Source: QHVT01 sp036399015
GTDB lineage: Bacteria > Acidobacteriota > Thermoanaerobaculia > Gp7-AA8
Assembly: GCA_036399015.1 (NCBI GenBank)
Contig: DASWNW010000080.1
Span: 1-64,000 of the forward strand
Length of the DNA: 64,000 nt
Reading direction: 5' to 3'
Shown here piece after piece: positions 1 to 7,474 of the stretch; the stretch's first letter is position 1, and the number at the start of each line of letters is the position of its first letter. The notes under the pieces are model-generated. The model worked only from the letters and a program-made list of their open reading frames with translations, had not been told where the DNA came from and searched no databases. Made by a program: the position numbers and the translations under genes.

Positions 1-8
1 GAAATTCT

Positions 9-650
9 TCATTCGCCTCTCACCCTCCCCCCCTCCAGCACCACCCCCCCATCCGCCAAGCGAGCTCCTCTCTCCAACTGATGCGTCGCCAGCATCACCG
101 TCGCCCCTCTCGCCTTCAGCCCCGCAATCACCCGGTCCACCATCTCGAATCCGGCGGGGTCGAGCGCGCCGTAGGGCTCGTCCAGGAGCACGACTTGCGG
201 GTTCTGCAGCAGCACTCTTGCGAACGACAGGCGTTTGCGCATGCCGGCGGAGAACGTCGACACCGGGTCGTGGGCGCGGGGGGCGAGGCCGACTTCTTCC
301 AGGATGGGTCCGATGCCGGTGCGGGCCATGCCGAGGTGGCCAGCGGTGACTTCCAGGTTCTCCTGGGCGGTCAGCGACTCGTAGAGGTAGTTCTGGTGGC
401 TGAGCAGGGCGGTCAGGCGGCGGACGTCGGCGCGGTGGCGGACGACGTCGAAGCCGCCGACCGTCACCCTCCCCCGGTCGGGGCGGATGGCGGTGGCGAG
501 GATGCGGAAGAGCGTCGACTTGCCGGCACCGTTGTGTCCGGAGACCATCATCACGCTCGCGGCGGGCACCTGAAACGTCACATCCGAGAGAGCCCACCGC
601 CGGCCGTAGCGGCGGGCGAGGCCGTCGACCTCGATGGTGACTCCGCTCAT
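9..650 (-). CDS. ABC transporter ATP-binding protein, CcmA-like
   Basis: 213-residue nucleotide-binding subunit of an ABC transporter. Walker A GHNGAGKST lies at about 38-46, a signature-like FSAGM stretch at 133-137 followed by RKR, Walker B VVLLDEP at 153-159 and the switch His at 190. The length and the LSHQNYLYESLTAQENL region resemble CcmA-type haem-exporter ATPases, but no permease is in the window (its partner genes would lie to the left), so the substrate is open. The start at 650 is chosen because the ABC fold begins with SGVTIEVDGLARRYG. A longer frame upstream is only the antisense of the next gene. A TACCGT box lies 7 bases before the ATG. Transcribed divergently from the cyclophilin fusion 25 bases away. 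Confidence 0.85.
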   Translation of the reverse strand: MSGVTIEVDGLARRYGRRWALSDVTFQVPAASVMMVSGHNGAGKSTLFRILATAIRPDRGRVTVGGFDVVRHRADVRRLTALLSHQNYLYESLTAQENLEVTAGHLGMARTGIGPILEEVGLAPRAHDPVSTFSAGMRKRLSFARVLLQNPQVVLLDEPYGALDPAGFEMVDRVIAGLKARGATVMLATHQLERGARLADGGVVLEGGRVRGE

Positions 651-657
651 GAACGGA

Positions 658-667
658 ACGGTATCAT
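658..667. promoter_or_regulatory. Symmetric divergent -10 element (ACGGTATCAT)
   Basis: Read on the plus strand, TATCAT at 662-667 is followed by 8 bases and the ATG at 676. Read on the minus strand, TACCGT (663-658) is followed by 7 bases and the ATG at 650. The two TANNNT boxes share the central TA, so the two promoters cannot be open at once. No convincing -35 is visible. Inferred from sequence only. Confidence 0.5.
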
Positions 668-675
668 TGCCCGCC

Positions 676-3231
676 ATGCGTAAGCTCGCCCCCCTCGTGC
701 TGCTCCTCGGAATCGCCTGCACCACCACCACGCCCCCCTCCCCTACCTCCGCCAACGAACCGGCCCAGCCGGCCGGACCGTACGGCATGACCGTGGCCGA
801 GGAGGCAACCATCCTCGCGCTCGAAGACCGTCGCGAGTACAACCCCGACGTCGTGGCGCAGTGGATCAAGCACGAGAACTCGCTCCACCGCCGCCGCATC
901 GCCCTCGCCCTCGGCAGGATCGGGCCGCACGCCTTCGTCGACACCGACGCCGACGGCGAGATGGACGGCGGCGAGCGCCGCGCCGGAGTGGCCGAGCTCA
1001 CCGCGCTGGCCGCCGACCCCGACCGCGGCGTCCGGGAGATGGCCGCGTTCGCCCTCGGCGAGATCGGCGACCTCGCCGGCGCCACCCCGCTCTTCACGCT
1101 CACCTCCGACCCGGACGCCGGCGTCGCCGGCGAGGCGGTGGAGGCCCTCTCGAAGCTCGGCGCCGATCCCCGCTTCGACCGCGAAGGTGGCCTCACCCGC
1201 TACCTCTGGATGACCAACGAGCAGTGGCCGGAAGGGCTGCGCGCGCGCGCCGTCCGGTTTCTCTTCCGCTTCACGCAGAAGGAGGCAGACGCCGCGGCCA
1301 CCGCCGCCCTCGCCTCGACCTCGTCCGCCGTGCGGCAGGAAGGGGCGTACACGATGTCGCGGCGCGCCATCCCGGCCGCGCGCCCGCAGCTCGAGCTCCT
1401 CCTGAGCGACCCGACCGTCCTCACGCGGGCGTACGCCGCCGCGGCCCTCGGCCGGATCGCCGAGGCTGCCTCCGTACCGGTCCTCGTGACGGCCCTCGGC
1501 GACAGCCATCCGTGGGTGCGCACGAACGCGGCGGTCGCGCTCTCGCGGACGTACGAGAAGACGCGCGCCGCCGTGCAGGGGCGGTCGGAAGACCTGCCGC
1601 GCCTCCTCGCGACCGTCGAAGACGCCGATCCCGGCGTGCGGGCAGCCATCATCGACACCCTCGGCTACTACGCAACGGCGAACGAGGTCGCGCGCACGAC
1701 GCTGCACAACCTCCTCCGGAACGGCAGCCAGTGGCAGCGGGAGCTCGCCGCCGGTGCGATCGCGAAGCAGTTCCCGCCCGACTCGCAGATGTTCCGCGAT
1801 GCCGAGGCGCTGAACCAGCCGTGGGCGACGGTACGCATCCTCGAGTCGACGGCGGCCCTGCCGCACGGCGTCGAGCTCCGGCGGAGGTACGTCACCTCCA
1901 CCAGCGCGCTGGTGCGGGCGGCGGCGCTCAACGCCATCCCCGACGAGCGGGTGAACGACGAGCTGGCGATCATCCGCGGCGCCCTCGGTGACACCGACCT
2001 GATCGTCCGTGCGACAGCGATCGACAAGTTCGGCAAGTCCTCGAACGTCGCCGACTCCGAAGGGTGGCTGACGGCGCTGCAGCAGGCGGAGACGCGCGAG
2101 CGGACGTCGGAGCTGAACGACGGGCGTATCGCGGCCATCACCGCGCTCGGCTCCAAGTACTGGCCGCGGCGGCCGGAGTTTCTCCGCGGCCTCGTCGCCG
2201 ACAAGGACCCGGTCGTCCGGCGCGTGGCGGCGGACCTGCTGGTCGACAAGCTCTCCGCGAACCGGCCGCAGTACACGCCGCTGGCGGTGACGCGCACGCC
2301 GGCGGAGTACGAGGAGATCATCGCCTGGTCGCGGCAGCCGCACACGGCCACGATCCACATGACGCGCGGGAAGATCGAGCTGGCGCTGCTGCCGCTCGAC
2401 GCGCCGATGACGACCTGGAACTTCGCGCAGCTCGCGCGGAGGAAGTACTTCGACAACACCTCCTTCATGCGCGTGGTGCCGAACTTCGTCATCCAGGGAG
2501 GGGACCCGCGCAACGACATGAACGGTGGGCCCGGCTACGCCATCCGCGACGAGATCAACCTGCAGAAGTACACCCGCGCCGCGGTCGGCATGGCGCTGTC
2601 GGGACCCGACACCGGCGGCTCGCAGTTCTTCATCACCCACTCCGCGCAGCCGCACCTCGACGGCGGCTACACGATCTTCGCCCGCGCCTACGACGGCGTG
2701 GTGAGCGTCGTCGACCAGACCGAGCGGGGCGACCGGGTCGAGACCATCACCATCGACGAGCGTCCGCCGGTGGGGACCGCCGAGATCTCCAAGGTGCCGA
2801 ACGTCTCGCTGCCGCTGGTGGTCGGCCCGGTGACGGTCGAGCAGATCGTGCAGACCGTGCCGTCGTACGGGGAAGGCCGCGCCGCCTACCAGCCCGACAT
2901 CACGGTCGTCGAAATGATGAAGTCGTACGTCCGCGCCGGCGACCGGGTCGAGGTCTACATGGGCACGTGGTGCGAGGACAGCGCGCGCGAGGTGCCGAAG
3001 TTCATGCGCATCAGCGACGACCTCAAGTCGCAGTACGGCGTCGAGCTGCCGGCGACGTTCGTGGCCGTCGACCGCTCCAAGCAGCAGCCGGCGAAGCTGC
3101 TCGAAGGAAAAAACCTCGCGAAGGTGGCCACGTTCATCTACTACCGCGGCGACCAGGAGCTGGGGCGGATCGAGGAGCGGCCCACTTCGCTCTTCGAGGA
3201 CGACCTGCTCACCATCGCGGCGAAGCCATGA
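676..3231 (+). CDS. HEAT-repeat / cyclophilin-type peptidyl-prolyl isomerase / thioredoxin-like fusion protein, exported
   Basis: 851-residue modular protein, probably periplasmic and perhaps a lipoprotein. An N-terminal export signal ends in LLLGIAC; the lipobox is weak, with Gly at -3. Residues about 45-550 are HEAT-like helical repeats of the PBS-lyase type. Residues about 556-692 form a cyclophilin domain with catalytic Arg599 (FMRVVPNFVIQGGD) and the GSQFFI segment. The last ~130 residues look like a thioredoxin-fold module with a single Cys766 in GTWCEDS, so disulfide exchange of the CXXC kind is not possible. Start 676 is preferred over the in-frame 634 because it gives the signal sequence and sits 8 bases after a TATCAT box. 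Likely role: folding or quality control of exported proteins. The fusion itself is unusual. Confidence 0.85.
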   Translation: MRKLAPLVLLLGIACTTTTPPSPTSANEPAQPAGPYGMTVAEEATILALEDRREYNPDVVAQWIKHENSLHRRRIALALGRIGPHAFVDTDADGEMDGGERRAGVAELTALAADPDRGVREMAAFALGEIGDLAGATPLFTLTSDPDAGVAGEAVEALSKLGADPRFDREGGLTRYLWMTNEQWPEGLRARAVRFLFRFTQKEADAAATAALASTSSAVRQEGAYTMSRRAIPAARPQLELLLSDPTVLTRAYAAAALGRIAEAASVPVLVTALGDSHPWVRTNAAVALSRTYEKTRAAVQGRSEDLPRLLATVEDADPGVRAAIIDTLGYYATANEVARTTLHNLLRNGSQWQRELAAGAIAKQFPPDSQMFRDAEALNQPWATVRILESTAALPHGVELRRRYVTSTSALVRAAALNAIPDERVNDELAIIRGALGDTDLIVRATAIDKFGKSSNVADSEGWLTALQQAETRERTSELNDGRIAAITALGSKYWPRRPEFLRGLVADKDPVVRRVAADLLVDKLSANRPQYTPLAVTRTPAEYEEIIAWSRQPHTATIHMTRGKIELALLPLDAPMTTWNFAQLARRKYFDNTSFMRVVPNFVIQGGDPRNDMNGGPGYAIRDEINLQKYTRAAVGMALSGPDTGGSQFFITHSAQPHLDGGYTIFARAYDGVVSVVDQTERGDRVETITIDERPPVGTAEISKVPNVSLPLVVGPVTVEQIVQTVPSYGEGRAAYQPDITVVEMMKSYVRAGDRVEVYMGTWCEDSAREVPKFMRISDDLKSQYGVELPATFVAVDRSKQQPAKLLEGKNLAKVATFIYYRGDQELGRIEERPTSLFEDDLLTIAAKP

Positions 3232-3395
3232 GCGTGCTGGTCGGCCGCCTGCTGCAGGTCGCGGGCATGATCATCCTGCCGATCGGCCTCGCGTACGGCC
3301 TGATCCACGGCGAGGTGCGCACCGAGGTGAAACTGCTGGCGGTGGGCGGATTCCTGTTCCTCCTCGGCTGGATCCTCTCGCGCAAGACCACCTGA
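3228..3395 (+). CDS. Small two-helix membrane protein of unknown function
   Basis: 55 residues starting at an ATG that overlaps the preceding stop (ATGA). Two hydrophobic segments, about 5-26 and 34-50, are joined by a short charged loop (HGEVRTEVK) and end in SRKTT. Its stop overlaps the next ATG in the same way, so it appears to be a translationally coupled middle gene. I do not recognise the family. Hydrophobicity and exact overlaps on both sides are the only support for calling it a gene. Confidence 0.6.
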   Translation: MSVLVGRLLQVAGMIILPIGLAYGLIHGEVRTEVKLLAVGGFLFLLGWILSRKTT

Positions 3396-4312
3396 TGCGC
3401 TACACGGTCGTCCTCACCGCCGACTTTCCGGCGGTGGCCACGCAGATCCTCGCGCCGCACTTCGACGTCGTCGCGCACCCGACCGAACATGGCCGCACCG
3501 AGGACGACGTCATCACCATCCTCGCCGACGCCGACGCGGCGATCGTGCTGCTGCAGGACCCGATCACGCGGCGCGTGCTGGAGGCGAACCCGAACCTCCG
3601 CTGCGTCTCGAACTTCGCCGTCGGCTACAACAACATCGACGTCGACGCGGCGAGGGAGCTGGGGGTGACGGTGACGAACACGCCGGGCGTGCTCACCGAG
3701 GCGACGGCCGACCTGACCGTGGCACTCATCCTCGCCCTCACGCGGCGGATCGTGGAGGGGGACGAGGAGATCCGCACGCGGCGGCGCTGCGAGTGGGAGC
3801 CGCTCAAGCTCCTCGGCGCCTCGCTGCAGGGGAAGACGCTCGGCATCCTCGGCATGGGACGCATCGGCAGCGCGGTGGCGGCGCGGGCGCGCGCGTTCGG
3901 GATGGAGATCCTCGGCGTCCGCCGCGGCGACCCGCTCGACGCGCTGCTGGCGCAGAGCGACATTCTGTCGATTCACGCGCCGCTGTCGCGGGAGACACAT
4001 CACGTGATCGATGCCGCCGCGCTGGCGCGCATGAAACGGGGGGCGTACCTGGTGAACACGTCGCGCGGCGCGCTGGTGGACGAGAGCGCACTCTGCGACG
4101 CGCTGGAGAGCGGACATCTCCGAGGGGCGGCGCTGGACGTGTACGAGCACGAGCCGGAGGTGGACCCGCGCCTGCTCAAGCTGAAGAACGTGGTGCTCGT
4201 GCCGCACATCGGCTCGGCGACCGAGGAGGCGCGGAACGCGATGGCGCGAATCGCGGCGACGAACGTGCTGCTCTTCCTGCGGGGGACCGAGCCCCTGCAC
4301 CGGGTCGTTTGA
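3395..4312 (+). CDS. D-isomer 2-hydroxyacid dehydrogenase (glyoxylate/hydroxypyruvate reductase-like)
   Basis: 305 residues with the two-domain fold of the D-2-hydroxyacid dehydrogenases. The cofactor motif GMGRIG is at 153-158, with catalytic Arg224 in NTSRGALVDE, Glu253 in DVYEHEP and His271 in VPHIGSAT. After the second beta strand the cofactor loop reads VRRGD, not an acidic residue, which suggests NADPH preference and a glyoxylate/hydroxypyruvate reductase rather than a phosphoglycerate dehydrogenase. No ACT domain is present. The ATG overlaps the stop of the small membrane protein by one base. The exact substrate cannot be read from sequence. Confidence 0.85.
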   Translation: MRYTVVLTADFPAVATQILAPHFDVVAHPTEHGRTEDDVITILADADAAIVLLQDPITRRVLEANPNLRCVSNFAVGYNNIDVDAARELGVTVTNTPGVLTEATADLTVALILALTRRIVEGDEEIRTRRRCEWEPLKLLGASLQGKTLGILGMGRIGSAVAARARAFGMEILGVRRGDPLDALLAQSDILSIHAPLSRETHHVIDAAALARMKRGAYLVNTSRGALVDESALCDALESGHLRGAALDVYEHEPEVDPRLLKLKNVVLVPHIGSATEEARNAMARIAATNVLLFLRGTEPLHRVV

Positions 4313-4320
4313 CCGGTCCT

Positions 4321-4390
4321 CTCTGGAGGGACGGGCTCTCAGCCCGTCCCAGGGCCCACGGCGCCGGGCTGAGAGCCCGGCGCTCCAGAG
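4321..4390. repeat. Bipartite GC-rich palindrome (REP-like), copy A
   Basis: Outer arms CTCTGGAG and CTCCAGAG enclose two inner palindromes, CGGGCTCTCAGCCCG and CCGGGCTGAGAGCCCGG, which are themselves inverted relative to each other. The same architecture recurs near 7380 and 10429, and one arm occurs at 50585. There is no T tract, so it is not a canonical terminator, though it could fold as a strong cruciform or RNA hairpin after the dehydrogenase gene. Confidence 0.8.
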
Positions 4391-4409
4391 GGAGACCGTA
4401 GACACCGAC

Positions 4410-4661
4410 AGGTGACCTGTTCGGGGGAACAGGTGAACTGTTCGAGTGAACAGGTGAACTGTTCGGGGGAACAGGTGAACTGTTCGAGTGAACAGGTGAC
4501 CTGTTCGAGTGAACAGGTGAACTGTTCAGGGGAACAGGTGACCTGTTCGAACGTACTGGTGACCTGTTCGACGGCACAGGTGACCTGTTCGATCGAACAG
4601 GTGAACCGTTCGGTTCCACTGGTGAACTGTTCCGCCGAACCGGTGACCTGTCCGGCGTCAC
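4410..4661. repeat. Twelve tandem 21 bp repeats with internal dyads, upstream of the isochorismatase-like gene
   Basis: Twelve head-to-tail units of 21 bases with consensus AGGTGAMCTGTTCGRGKGAAC. Each unit carries CTGTTC and, across the unit boundary, GAACAG, so the array alternates inverted hexamers with 4-5 base spacers. Units 1-6 are nearly identical and units 7-12 drift progressively toward the gene. The period equals two DNA helical turns, so all dyads would face the same side of the helix. The array ends 24 bases before the ATG at 4686. Frames through it on both strands are open only because 21 is divisible by three. Confidence 0.9.
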
Positions 4662-4663
4662 GG

Positions 4664-4669
4664 TACACT
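4664..4669 (+). promoter_or_regulatory. Candidate -10 box (TACACT) for the isochorismatase-like gene
   Basis: TACACT lies 16 bases before the ATG at 4686 and directly after the last 21 bp repeat, so the repeats would occupy the -35 and upstream region of this promoter. Inference from position and the TANNNT pattern seen elsewhere in the window. Confidence 0.35.
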
Positions 4670-4685
4670 CCTACGCCCGAACGCC

Positions 4686-5237
4686 ATGAGACTTCTTCGC
4701 GACAGCGCCGTTCTGGTCGTCATCGACGTGCAGGAGAAGCTGATGCCGGTCATCGACCGGCACAAGGAGGTGGCGCGCAACGTCGAACGGCTCGTGCGCG
4801 GCTGCCACGTCCTCGGCGTCCCGGCGATCCTTACCGAGCAGTACGTGAAAGGGCTCGGCCCCACCATCCCGGCGATCCGCACCGCGTTCGAGGAGACGGG
4901 CGGCTACCGCCCCTTCGAGAAGTCGTGCTTCTCGGCGCAGGGCTGCGAGCCGTTTGCGGCGCAGCTCGCAGCGCTGGAGCGGCGGCAGGTGCTGGTGGCG
5001 GGGGTCGAGGCGCACGTCTGCGTCTACCAGACCGTCCTCGACCTCATCGCGGCGGGATCGCGGGTGACGCTGATCGCGGACGCGGTCTCCTCCCGCACCG
5101 TCGAGAACAAGGAGATCGCCCTGCGGCGCCAGGTCGCGGAGGGGGCGAAGCTCAGTTCGACCGAGATGGCGCTCTTCGAATTGGCGGCGGTGTCAGGAAC
5201 GGATGAATTCAAGGCGATCTCGAAGCTGATCAAGTAG
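4686..5237 (+). CDS. Isochorismatase-fold cysteine hydrolase
   Basis: 183 residues, typical for the YcaC/isochorismatase-like hydrolases. The catalytic triad is visible as Asp14 in VVIDVQ, Lys79 in FEKSCF and Cys112 in EAHVCVYQT, with the usual cis-peptide GVEAH segment. The family hydrolyses amides, vinyl ethers and related substrates, and the substrate here is not evident from neighbours. The gene stands alone behind the 12-unit repeat array, which makes that array its likely regulatory region. No closely coupled partner gene is present. Confidence 0.85.
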   Translation: MRLLRDSAVLVVIDVQEKLMPVIDRHKEVARNVERLVRGCHVLGVPAILTEQYVKGLGPTIPAIRTAFEETGGYRPFEKSCFSAQGCEPFAAQLAALERRQVLVAGVEAHVCVYQTVLDLIAAGSRVTLIADAVSSRTVENKEIALRRQVAEGAKLSSTEMALFELAAVSGTDEFKAISKLIK

Positions 5238-5302
5238 TTGGCTCAAATACGGCCCGCAACTTGCTCTTCTGTTATTTGAAGTTCGAGCGGTGCGCGGGGC
5301 TG

Positions 5303-5749
5303 ATGCGACTCGAGAAAAGAATCCTCATCGTCGACGACGACGACACCATTCGCGCGCTCGTCGTGACGGTCCTCCGCCGGCGCGGATTCCGGCTGGACAC
5401 GGCGCGCAACGGCGTGGAAGCGATGGAGAAACTCATCGCCTGCCGGTACTCGCTGGTGATCCTCGACCTGATGATGCCGCGCATGAGCGGCTACGAGGTG
5501 CTGGACACGCTGAGCGCGACGCCGGAGGTGGTCCGGCCGCTGGTGCTCGTGCTCACGGCCGGCATCGAGCGGCGGCCGTTCGACCTGAGCTTCGTCGTCG
5601 GGACGATCCACAAGCCGTTCGACATCGAGCTGCTGGTCGACACCGTCAGCGGATGCCTCTCCGTGGCGGAGGCGCGGGAGCAGCTCGACACCTGTCCCGA
5701 GCCGAGCACGGTGACGGTCGCGCGGGCGTCACACGACGAACCGAACTGA
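5303..5749 (+). CDS. Stand-alone response regulator receiver protein
   Basis: 148 residues consisting of one receiver domain and a short tail, with no output domain. Acidic pocket Asp11-Asp12, phospho-acceptor Asp55 in VILDLMMP, Thr85 and Lys104 in HKPFD are all present, so it should be phosphorylatable. The ATG at 5303 is preferred over an upstream TTG at 5261 because the receiver fold begins at KRILIVDDD. Upstream, TCAAATA (5243-5249) and TATTTGA (5273-5279) form an inverted repeat that could be an operator. No histidine kinase is nearby, so the partner is unknown. Confidence 0.8.
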   Translation: MRLEKRILIVDDDDTIRALVVTVLRRRGFRLDTARNGVEAMEKLIACRYSLVILDLMMPRMSGYEVLDTLSATPEVVRPLVLVLTAGIERRPFDLSFVVGTIHKPFDIELLVDTVSGCLSVAEAREQLDTCPEPSTVTVARASHDEPN

Positions 5750-5804
5750 TGGTTCCCATGGCATGCCTTTTGAGATTTGGAAGGCAGCAGAGGGAATGAA
5801 ATCC

Positions 5805-6257
5805 ATGAGTGATGAACCGAGAGTGCTCATCGTCGAAAACAACGACGTACTCCGCACGATGCTCTTCACCATTCTTCGTCATCAACCCGTCGGCGTCGAC
5901 ACGGCCGCATCGGCCGAGGAGGCGCTGCGCAAGGTTGCCCAGTGCGACTACGCGCTGGCGCTGATCGACATGGACATGCCGGAGCGCGCCGGCGAGACCT
6001 TCCTTGCCGCCTTCAAAGACGAACGCCCCGGCGCGACGACGTTCGTGATCGCGGTGCGCGACCCGAAAAACGAGGCCTACCTCGATCCCAACATGGTTTC
6101 GGCGGTGCTCAACAAGCCGCTGGAAGTGGACATGCTGGCGGAGCTCGTCCGTGAATGCGCGCTCGCCGTACCGGCACCCGAGGACCCACTGCATTGTCCG
6201 CCGGCGGAAAGTGAGATCCGCGCGCGGATGGAGCGCGGGCCGTACCTGACCAATTGA
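5805..6257 (+). CDS. Stand-alone receiver-domain protein with a degenerate acidic pocket
   Basis: 150 residues with the receiver fold: VLIVENND, Asp55 in LIDMDMP and Lys in NKPLE. The acidic pair that normally binds Mg is Glu11-Asn12 instead of two acids, so phosphorylation may be weak or absent. The start at 5805 is preferred because an AGAGGG stretch sits 10 bases upstream. ATGs at 5763 and 5796 are in frame but badly spaced or lack a ribosome site. It is distantly related to the receiver just upstream and may be an old tandem duplicate. No output domain is present. Confidence 0.75.
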   Translation: MSDEPRVLIVENNDVLRTMLFTILRHQPVGVDTAASAEEALRKVAQCDYALALIDMDMPERAGETFLAAFKDERPGATTFVIAVRDPKNEAYLDPNMVSAVLNKPLEVDMLAELVRECALAVPAPEDPLHCPPAESEIRARMERGPYLTN

Positions 6258-6532
6258 TCGACGTCATCGGCTGGGCGAGCTCCGTCGTCCTCGTGCTCAC
6301 GATCGCGACGCAGATCGCCAAGCAGTGGCGCGACCACACCAGCGCCGGCGTGTCGACCTGGCTGTTCGTCGGCCAGCTCGCCGCGTCGGTCGGCTTCACG
6401 ATCTACAGCCTGCTGGTGAAGAACTGGGTCTTCGCCGTGACCAACGGCGTGATGATCCTGAACGGCCTGCTCGGCTACGGCATTACGGTGCGGCACAAGC
6501 GCCGGCGTTCGGTAGACTCCCGCGGTGCCTGA
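6254..6532 (+). CDS. SemiSWEET-type PQ-loop membrane transporter
   Basis: 92 residues with three predicted helices and a PQ-loop-like repeat (TIATQIAKQWRDHTSAGVS), matching the single triple-helix bundle of bacterial SemiSWEETs, which dimerise to transport small sugars. The start is a TTG overlapping the stop of the receiver gene (TTGA), so translation is probably coupled. The C terminus is basic (VRHKRRRS) as expected for a cytoplasmic tail. It overlaps the following EamA gene by 8 bases. The substrate is unknown. Confidence 0.75.
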   Translation: MIDVIGWASSVVLVLTIATQIAKQWRDHTSAGVSTWLFVGQLAASVGFTIYSLLVKNWVFAVTNGVMILNGLLGYGITVRHKRRRSVDSRGA

Positions 6533-7373
6533 CCGCCGTACCGGACTGCTCTACATCGTCGTCGCCGCGCTCCTCTGGTCGACCGGGGGGATCGGCATCA
6601 AGGCCGTCGCCGACGCGCCGCTGAAGATCACCTTCTACCGCTCCATCTTCGCCGCGGTGACGCTGTTCCTGATCTTCCGCCGGAGCGTCCGGCTGCGATG
6701 GTCGCCGGCGTTCGTCGTGGCCATCATCAGCTACGGCGCCTGCCTCACCTCGTTCGTGACGGCCACCAAGTGGACCACGGCGGCGAACGCGATCTTCCTG
6801 CAGTACGCCGGGGTGATCTGGGTGCTGCTGCTCTCGCCGGTGGTGCTGCGCGAGCCGATGCGGCGGCGGGACGTCGTCGCGATCGTCGTGGCGCTCGGCG
6901 GGATGGCGCTCTTCTTCGTCGGCAAGTTCGAGGCGCGCGGCATGGCCGGCAACGCGATGGCGCTCGTCTCCAGCGTCTTCTTCGCCACGATGATCCTCGC
7001 GCTGCGGCGCGAGCACGACGCCTCGCGCGCCGCGGTGACCTGGGGGAACGTCGGCCTCACGCTCGCGCTGCTGCCGTTCGTGGCCAACGATCTGGCGCTG
7101 ACGCCGAAGTCGTTCTTCGCCCTGCTGTTCCTGGGCGTGTTCCAGATCGGCCTCGCCTACGCCTTCTTCGTGCGGGGGCTGAAGCACGTCACCGCGACCG
7201 AGGCTTCTCTGACGGGGATGCTGGAGCCGGTCGCGAATCCGATCTGGGTGCTCCTCTTCCTCGGCGAGCGGCCGTCCGCATCCGCGATCGCCGGAGGCGC
7301 GATCGTGCTCGCCGCGATCGCCTGGCACAGCTCGCAGGGCGAGCCGGCCGCGGAGATGTTGCCGCCGGACTGA
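6525..7373 (+). CDS. EamA/DMT-superfamily transporter
   Basis: 282 residues with about ten transmembrane helices arranged as two EamA repeats: an N-terminal half starting GLLYIVVAALLWSTGG and a C-terminal half ending around GGAIVLAAIAWHSS. It is a drug/metabolite exporter family member with no predictable substrate. The start is GTG at 6525 inside the end of the SemiSWEET gene, so the two are probably one operon. The final ~100 bases of this gene are duplicated at 10324-10422 as a non-coding remnant, together with the palindrome that follows. Confidence 0.85.
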   Translation: MPDRRTGLLYIVVAALLWSTGGIGIKAVADAPLKITFYRSIFAAVTLFLIFRRSVRLRWSPAFVVAIISYGACLTSFVTATKWTTAANAIFLQYAGVIWVLLLSPVVLREPMRRRDVVAIVVALGGMALFFVGKFEARGMAGNAMALVSSVFFATMILALRREHDASRAAVTWGNVGLTLALLPFVANDLALTPKSFFALLFLGVFQIGLAYAFFVRGLKHVTATEASLTGMLEPVANPIWVLLFLGERPSASAIAGGAIVLAAIAWHSSQGEPAAEMLPPD

Positions 7374-7453
7374 CGTGCTCTCTGGAGCGGCGGGCTCTCA
7401 GCCCGTCGCGGTGGGGGGGGTGCCGGGCTGAGAGCCCGGCACTCCAGAAGGAG
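7273..7453. repeat. Direct repeat, left copy: EamA 3' end plus palindrome
   Basis: The end of the EamA gene and the adjoining palindrome (through CCAGAAGGAGA) reappear at about 10324-10502 with few differences. Similarity fades toward the 5' side of the segment and stops abruptly after GGAGA. The pair brackets ~2.9 kb of rearranged sequence. Confidence 0.8.
7380..7448. repeat. Bipartite GC-rich palindrome (REP-like), copy B
   Basis: Same structure as copy A: CTCTGGAG outer arm, CGGGCTCTCAGCCCG, a G-rich spacer, CCGGGCTGAGAGCCCGG and a CTCCAG outer arm. It lies between the EamA gene and the first secreted-protein gene. Confidence 0.8.
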
Positions 7454-7462
7454 ACGTGCGCG

Positions 7463-7468
7463 TACAGT
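7463..7468 (+). promoter_or_regulatory. TACAGT -10 box, 6 bases before the ATG at 7475
   Basis: TACAGT followed by GTCGCG and ATG. The identical arrangement precedes the paralogue at 8278. The spacing would place transcription initiation at or next to the start codon. Confidence 0.45.
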
Positions 7469-7474
7469 GTCGCG

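Noticed and set aside
9..1196. N-terminal extension of the ABC ATPase to 395 residues
   Set aside because: The extra 180 residues are low-complexity antisense of the HEAT gene and precede a complete ABC domain start.
664..2655. Long minus-strand frame opposite the HEAT/cyclophilin gene
   Set aside because: Arg/Gly-rich shadow frame caused by high GC; the plus-strand gene has clear domains.
4321..4390. Palindrome copies as intrinsic terminators
   Set aside because: Strong stems but no T tract on either strand, and the element also occurs inside a coding region.
4410..4661. CRISPR array
   Set aside because: Units are contiguous 21-mers with no unique spacers and no cas genes nearby.
4176..5206. 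Repetitive coding frames on both strands through the 21 bp array (heptads such as EQVTCSL)
   Set aside because: A repeat length divisible by three keeps all frames open. There is no ribosome site, and the plus frame runs out of frame into the isochorismatase gene.
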